Below, piece by piece: positions 59,174-64,000 of a DNA stretch of 64,000 nucleotides. A program made the position numbers and the translations under genes. The DNA comes from Geobacter sp. (lineage in GTDB: Bacteria > Desulfobacterota > Desulfuromonadia > Geobacterales > Pseudopelobacteraceae), in contig VFJW01000017.1 of assembly GCA_009885845.1 (NCBI GenBank), positions 1 through 64,000 on the forward strand, written 5' to 3'. Each line of letters starts with the position of its first letter. Within the stretch, counting starts at the first letter, position 1. The notes beneath the pieces were generated by a model. The model was given only the letters and a program-made list of their open reading frames with translations, made no database searches and was not told the DNA's origin.

Positions 59174-61672
59174 TTATTTTCGGGTCTTTTTAATTTTTTT
59201 CTTTTTCAGATGTTCTTTGACCCGCTTTTGCGCTCTCGCAATCAATAAGCGATGACTTCCTTCACCCTGACCATCAGCAGGTGTCCGCTGCACATAGGAA
59301 CCATCCGGCAGCATCTCCCAGGCAGAGCGCTGGTCCGCCAGATGCGTGTCAAACACAAGGCGTAATTCTCTGGCCAGACCGGGCGGTTCAACCGGGCAGA
59401 GAATCTCAACCCGTGCCTCCAGGTTACGCTTCATTGCATCGGCTGAAGAAATGAAATACTCTTCTGCACCGCCGTTCCGGAAATAGTAGATACGCGCATG
59501 TTCCAGAAACCTGCCGACCACACTTATCACGCGGACCGTATCGGAAAGACCCGGTATGCCGGGTCGCAAGCGACACGTGTCACGAACAATCAGATCGATT
59601 ATTACTCCGGCCATCGAAGCACGGTACAAAGCACGTACAACATCTCCATCCTCGAGAGCATTAATTTTGAATTGTATCAACCCGTCTCCGGCACCCTTGT
59701 GCAGATTGATCTCACGTTCTATTTTATCAAGCAGCGCTTTTTTCAGCATCCGTGGAGCCAGAGCGAGCTTTGAATACTTTCGCTTCAGCATGAAACCGGT
59801 AGTGAGAAAATTGAACAACTCCGTAACATCTTCGGCAATCACCTGATCACAGGTCAACAGGCCGACATCGCTATACAGGCGGGCGGTTTCAGCATGATAA
59901 TTGCCGGTTCCGATATGCAGGTAGCGCCGCAGGCCGTTATAATCCTGACGCACGACCATGATAACCTTGCAGTGAGTCTTCAAACCAACAACACCATACG
60001 TGACGTGTACTCCGGCCTCCTCCATCCGCTCTGCCAGACTGATGTTGGTCGCCTCGTCAAAACGTGCTTTCAGCTCGACAACAACGGCGACCTGTTTGCC
60101 GTTATGCGCAGCAAGAATGAGAGCATCTATGATCCGGCTTTGACGGGAGGTGCGATAGAGCGTCATTTTGATCCCCCTCACCTTGGGATCAGTTGCCGCC
60201 TCACGCAGAAAACGCTCGACAGAGGTAGAAAACGATTCATAGGGATGCTGCAGGAGAATTGCACCGGCTTCCCGAATAATATGAAAGATGTTGCGCTGTG
60301 TTTGCAGGAGCGGATGGTCTACCGGATAATGGGGGGGATCATGAAGACGGGGGAAATCAAGCCGCGTCAGCTCGAAAAGATCGCGCAGTGCAAGCAGACC
60401 GGGGGCCTCAAAAACATCAGTTGCCTCATCAAGTTCCAACTCGGCAGCAAGACGACCACGATGGACCGGATCCATGCCACTACCGATTTCCAGACGGACG
60501 ATCGGAGCAAATTTGCGTTCCTTCAACTCCGACTCGATCATCTCCATCAGATCGTCGGCTTCTTCTTCATCTTTTTCGGTATTGGCATTTCTGGTTACCC
60601 GGAAAAGTTCGCATGAGACAACCTCCATGCCTGGAAAGAGCATATCCAGGTTGTTCATCATAAGTTCTTCAAGACGGATAAAATGATCCCCTTTGCCGAT
60701 TCGGATAAAACGGGGTGTACCGGCGTTAACGGGAACTTTGATCCGCACCAGGGAAACCTGTTTCGTTTTCGGATAACGGAGTGAAACCAGCAGATTGAGC
60801 GAAAGATTGGATATGAATGGAAACGGGTGAGCTGGATCTATTGATTGCGGAGTCAGCAGTGGAAAAATATTCAGGTAGTAAAATTCCCTCAGCAGTTTCT
60901 TTTCCTTGGGAGTCAGTTCATCATAACGCTCTATTCGGATGTTTTTTTCATCCAGCAGAATCAAAACTTCAGAAAACAACTTTTCTTTCAGACTCTCTAT
61001 GTCGCGAACTTCAGCATAACATTCTGTCACCTGCTGACGCGCCGTCCGGCCATCAAGGGTCAATTCCCGCATCCCGGCCCCGATCTGCTGTTTCAGGCCG
61101 CCGATGCGTTTCATAAAAAACTCGTCCAGATTACCACTGACAATGGCGATAAATTTGAGTCGTTCCAGCAGCGGCGTGCGCTCATCTTCGGCTTCATGCA
61201 GCACACGACGATTGAAGAACAACCAGGTTAACTCCCTGTTCAGGAACCACTTGCTTTCAGAGAGGTCAAACTGTGCAGCTCCCTGGGCGGAAATATCACT
61301 CTTTAGTTTAGCAGCGACCTTCACTTTGACAGACACCAGTTTTGAGGATTTAGATTTGGCGGTTTTTGTCTTGGCAGACTTCGACTCGGAGGCTTTCTGT
61401 TTGGCGACTTTCGGTTTTGGGTTTTTGGACTTATCGTCCTTTGGTTTGGCTGCCTTTGGTTTGGCTGCCTTTGGTTTGGCTGCCTTTGGTTTAGCTGCCT
61501 TTGGTTTAGCTGCCTTTGGTTTAGCTGCCTTTGGTTTAGCTGCCTTTGGTTTAGCTGCCTTAGGCTTGGTGATCTTCCAGGTGGTGATCTCATTAACATC
61601 GACAGGTAGTGAACTGCTGCTGAAAATATCCATTGGTGGGGTAAGTAACTCCATCTTTTCTGGTTCTGTCAC
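59174..61672 (-). CDS. ppk1: polyphosphate kinase 1 with a low-complexity Lys/Pro/Ala-rich N-terminal extension
   Basis: FLNRELTWLFFNRRVLHEAEDERTPLLERLKF, VRGIKMTLYRTSRQSRI, HIGTGNYHAETARLYSDVGLLT; N-terminal (KPKAA)n. Confidence 0.95.
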   Translation of the reverse strand: MTEPEKMELLTPPMDIFSSSSLPVDVNEITTWKITKPKAAKPKAAKPKAAKPKAAKPKAAKPKAAKPKAAKPKAAKPKDDKSKNPKPKVAKQKASESKSAKTKTAKSKSSKLVSVKVKVAAKLKSDISAQGAAQFDLSESKWFLNRELTWLFFNRRVLHEAEDERTPLLERLKFIAIVSGNLDEFFMKRIGGLKQQIGAGMRELTLDGRTARQQVTECYAEVRDIESLKEKLFSEVLILLDEKNIRIERYDELTPKEKKLLREFYYLNIFPLLTPQSIDPAHPFPFISNLSLNLLVSLRYPKTKQVSLVRIKVPVNAGTPRFIRIGKGDHFIRLEELMMNNLDMLFPGMEVVSCELFRVTRNANTEKDEEEADDLMEMIESELKERKFAPIVRLEIGSGMDPVHRGRLAAELELDEATDVFEAPGLLALRDLFELTRLDFPRLHDPPHYPVDHPLLQTQRNIFHIIREAGAILLQHPYESFSTSVERFLREAATDPKVRGIKMTLYRTSRQSRIIDALILAAHNGKQVAVVVELKARFDEATNISLAERMEEAGVHVTYGVVGLKTHCKVIMVVRQDYNGLRRYLHIGTGNYHAETARLYSDVGLLTCDQVIAEDVTELFNFLTTGFMLKRKYSKLALAPRMLKKALLDKIEREINLHKGAGDGLIQFKINALEDGDVVRALYRASMAGVIIDLIVRDTCRLRPGIPGLSDTVRVISVVGRFLEHARIYYFRNGGAEEYFISSADAMKRNLEARVEILCPVEPPGLARELRLVFDTHLADQRSAWEMLPDGSYVQRTPADGQGEGSHRLLIARAQKRVKEHLKKKKIKKTRK
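61437..61572. repeat. 15-bp tandem repeat (tttggtttagctgcc) encoding KPKAA units in ppk1
   Basis: About nine consecutive tttggttt[a/g]gctgcc units. Confidence 0.92.
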
Positions 61673-61761
61673 TGGAAGGCTCCCTGATGGGGGTAGTTGA
61701 TATTTAAAATAATACTACATTGTTTCCGCTCAACGGCAAGCGATTGAGAAAAATTTAGCGC

Positions 61762-64000
61762 TTACGTGTTTCCCTGGCGAACCTTCTCCGCTAACTGCCG
61801 GTACACGTCGCGCCCCTGGGCGTCCCGCTCCACAGCCATGATGAACAGCCCCCGACCATTGCTTTTCTCTTCCCACAATTGGCCGATCTGGCGTTTTTCC
61901 TTCGAGTCGTCGTTAGTTTTATACCCCTCACCCTTGTATTCTACAACCAGTATCCGGCCGTCGTACAGTTCGGCCACAAAGTCAGGATAAAAGCGGTCAG
62001 TGGCGGTGGGGAGCCAGAAAGAGGCCCGAGGCTGCACGGCCAGATTTCTTACCCACTGTTTGACCTCTTTCAGGGCGGCAATGGCGCAGGCGCACTCGTA
62101 CTCTTCCCCCTTGCTCTTCATTTCGCCGATCATGGGGTAGTAGTGTTTCTTCGAGAGGTCGAAGCGCCCCTGATAATACCAGTTGGCCGGGTAAACATTT
62201 GGATCATAGTTGAAGGCGTACTCGAAACTGGTTTCCACTGTTGCCTGAGAGCCGAAGAGTGTCTCCTGAAAACCGCGTGCGCAGGCTTCCTGACGAAATC
62301 CTTTGATCTTCTCCGCCAGCAGCTTGGCCAGGATAAAGCGGCTGCGCACCAGCACCGCCATTTCCAACCGCAGACGATCTCGCAGGTCGGCCACAGTGCG
62401 ACGCAGGAACTCCAGCATCACCTCCTGGCGCACGTCGGGCTGGCGAGCGGCCTTGTCCAGCCAGCGCACCAGTTGCGCCTCGCTCCAGTCGGTATTTACA
62501 TGGCTCAGGTCAAGCTGCTGCTCCTGTCCCAAAAGGCCGAAAACAACCTTCTTCCCGCGAATGTCGAACTCGAAAGTTCGCGCCCCCTCATCCACGGCGA
62601 TCTCGGCCGGGGTCAGGGCATGGGGGAAGTCCAGCAGGCTCCAGCCCCGCGCATCCAGGAACAGTTCCTTCTCCGCCAGCTCCAGTTCGCCCTGAATCGC
62701 CACGCAGAGGCGCGGCGCGCTGAAACGCTCCCCCCGCTCAGACGGTGACAGACTTTTCTGCACATAGCGCCGGTGTGAGACAATGGTCTTGCGCAGTTCC
62801 ACCTGAGCAGCCTTGGGCGCAGCGGCAACGATCTTCTCCTCCAGTTCGTCCGATATCGCACCCGTCACGGTCAATTTCAACTCACCATCATCTCCCCGTT
62901 CAAGCGCAACCCCTTGTGGCGCTTCCTGCTCGATCCAATCAAATTTATACTCTTCACCGCAGGCAACCACCAGCGGATCCGGCTCCCGGTGTCCCCACAG
63001 CGGCAGATCATCTTCGGGGATCAGCGGCGGCTGTGCGGCCTGGATAAATTCGGATGCCTCTTCCTCTTCGAAACCCATCGAGACCAGCCGGTCGTGCAGG
63101 TCGTTAGCCGCATGAGCAAAATTAGGGGAGGTGACAAAAGCATAGGCCCGGTTCAATTCCTCCTGAGTCCGGCGCTCTGCATAGGGCATGCGCAACACCC
63201 GCCCGAGAAGCTGTTCCACGTCTTTGCCGGAATGGATGTTGGCCGCCGAACAGAACACATATGCAAAGGAACAGTCCCACCCCTCCTTGAGCGCCTCCAC
63301 GGTGATGACATATTCCACCCTGCAAGCGCGGTCGAAAAGGTCGATGCCGTCCAGCTCGCGTTGATTCCCGGTTGCTATGGCGATCCGCTCCCTGGGGATC
63401 AGTTCATTCTCCATCAGATGCTTCAGCACCACTTCAACCGTCACCTCACGATCCTTACTTTCGGCCTGGATCAGGGCTATCGGGCGGATAAAAGCCGAGT
63501 CAGAGACAGCCAATTCTTCAAGGCGCTTGCGGGTCAGCACCGCGTCGCGTATCGCCTCCTGCCAGTTTTTGTGTTCCTTGAGGATGATCGGCAGCTTGAT
63601 CATCTCTTCGCCCTTCAACTCCGCCGCCGACACGCGGCAGATCACGTTGCTGCCACTGCTGCGGGAAGAATCTGGCGTAGCGGTGAACTCTACGATACAG
63701 GCCGGGCTGATGCGCTGCAGGACCTCGAAAGTCAGGGAGGTACGGGCGTTGTGGGCCTCGTCCATGATCACCAGCGGTTTATGGAGGTGCAGCAGATTGG
63801 CGAAGGAAAACTTGATCTGCCCTTTGTCCGGCCCCTCCTCGACCCGCTCCAGGCCGGGCGTGTTCGGCGACACACGTGAGAAGTGCGACTCGTAGTTCTC
63901 GTTGTGGGAATAGATGCGGCGTCCCTCGGTCTTGTCCACCCGCAGCGTCGCCAGGGTGCCGACGATCACGCAGACCCGCTCGGTCAGATCCTGGGGGCGG
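61762..64000 (-). CDS. type III-like restriction enzyme Res subunit / DEAD-box helicase with C-terminal nuclease domain (N-terminus beyond the window)
   Basis: VIMDEAHNA (motif II), EFTATPD, VEALKEGWDCSFAYVFCSAANIHSGKDVEQLLGRVLRMPYA, C-terminal FYPDFVAELYDGRILVVEYKGE. The frame stays open to 64000 (PQDLTERVCVIVGTL). Confidence 0.88.
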   Translation of the reverse strand, partial: RPQDLTERVCVIVGTLATLRVDKTEGRRIYSHNENYESHFSRVSPNTPGLERVEEGPDKGQIKFSFANLLHLHKPLVIMDEAHNARTSLTFEVLQRISPACIVEFTATPDSSRSSGSNVICRVSAAELKGEEMIKLPIILKEHKNWQEAIRDAVLTRKRLEELAVSDSAFIRPIALIQAESKDREVTVEVVLKHLMENELIPRERIAIATGNQRELDGIDLFDRACRVEYVITVEALKEGWDCSFAYVFCSAANIHSGKDVEQLLGRVLRMPYAERRTQEELNRAYAFVTSPNFAHAANDLHDRLVSMGFEEEEASEFIQAAQPPLIPEDDLPLWGHREPDPLVVACGEEYKFDWIEQEAPQGVALERGDDGELKLTVTGAISDELEEKIVAAAPKAAQVELRKTIVSHRRYVQKSLSPSERGERFSAPRLCVAIQGELELAEKELFLDARGWSLLDFPHALTPAEIAVDEGARTFEFDIRGKKVVFGLLGQEQQLDLSHVNTDWSEAQLVRWLDKAARQPDVRQEVMLEFLRRTVADLRDRLRLEMAVLVRSRFILAKLLAEKIKGFRQEACARGFQETLFGSQATVETSFEYAFNYDPNVYPANWYYQGRFDLSKKHYYPMIGEMKSKGEEYECACAIAALKEVKQWVRNLAVQPRASFWLPTATDRFYPDFVAELYDGRILVVEYKGEGYKTNDDSKEKRQIGQLWEEKSNGRGLFIMAVERDAQGRDVYRQLAEKVRQGNT

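Noticed and set aside
61437-61572. Possible CRISPR or intergenic satellite
   Set aside because: In-frame coding repeat (5 codons per unit) inside ppk1 with no spacers.
61321-61599. ORF with repeats LNQRQLNQRQ (92 aa, minus strand)
   Set aside because: Out-of-frame shadow of the ppk1 KPKAA tandem repeat.
61104-61700. 198-aa plus-strand ORF with FGLAAFGLAAFGLAA repeats, resembling a membrane or amyloid-like protein
   Set aside because: Antisense to the ppk1 repeat; explained by the high-confidence coding frame on the other strand.
62914-63879. 321-aa plus-strand ORF
   Set aside because: Antisense to the type III-like Res gene.

Overview
This 64 kb window looks like a Desulfuromonadales/Geobacter-type chromosome segment; that placement is inferred from gene content and synteny. 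Most of it is densely packed housekeeping DNA. From left to right it holds: a sigma-54 two-component system; pilD; a regulatory PTS/Lpt/Kdo cluster (ptsI, ptsH, EIIA-Man, rapZ, hprK, hpf, rpoN, lptB/A/C, kdsC/D/A, pyrG, kdsB); nrdR-ribD-ribE-ribBA-queH; ackA; truD; a HigB/HigA-like toxin-antitoxin pair; trmL, serA, lgt and ferritin; two triheme cytochromes flanking an HD-GYP gene; purE/D/H, alr and ptsP; an Mla-like transport operon; pyrD/pyrK; a membrane-bound NiFe hydrogenase; ppk1 with a Lys-Pro-Ala-rich N-terminal repeat; and a type III-like restriction helicase running off the right edge. The main accessory feature is an ~8.5 kb integrative element (about 32695-41212). It is bounded by a 24-bp direct repeat of the 3' end of tRNA-Gly(CCC) and carries a tyrosine integrase, an excisionase-like HTH protein, a Rep_trans-like initiator with a strong hairpin inside its own coding sequence, and an unknown 314-aa protein. 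It also carries ~1 kb of structured non-coding DNA and a minus-strand cargo cluster: a solo HsdR_N-like PD-(D/E)XK protein plus a TIGR04255/117-aa/200-aa operon. That cargo is the best candidate for an undescribed, possibly defence-related, system. Other notable observations are a pseudo-ATPase in the Mla operon, an Asp in place of a proximal-cluster Cys in the hydrogenase small subunit, and a dispersed structured intergenic repeat family.
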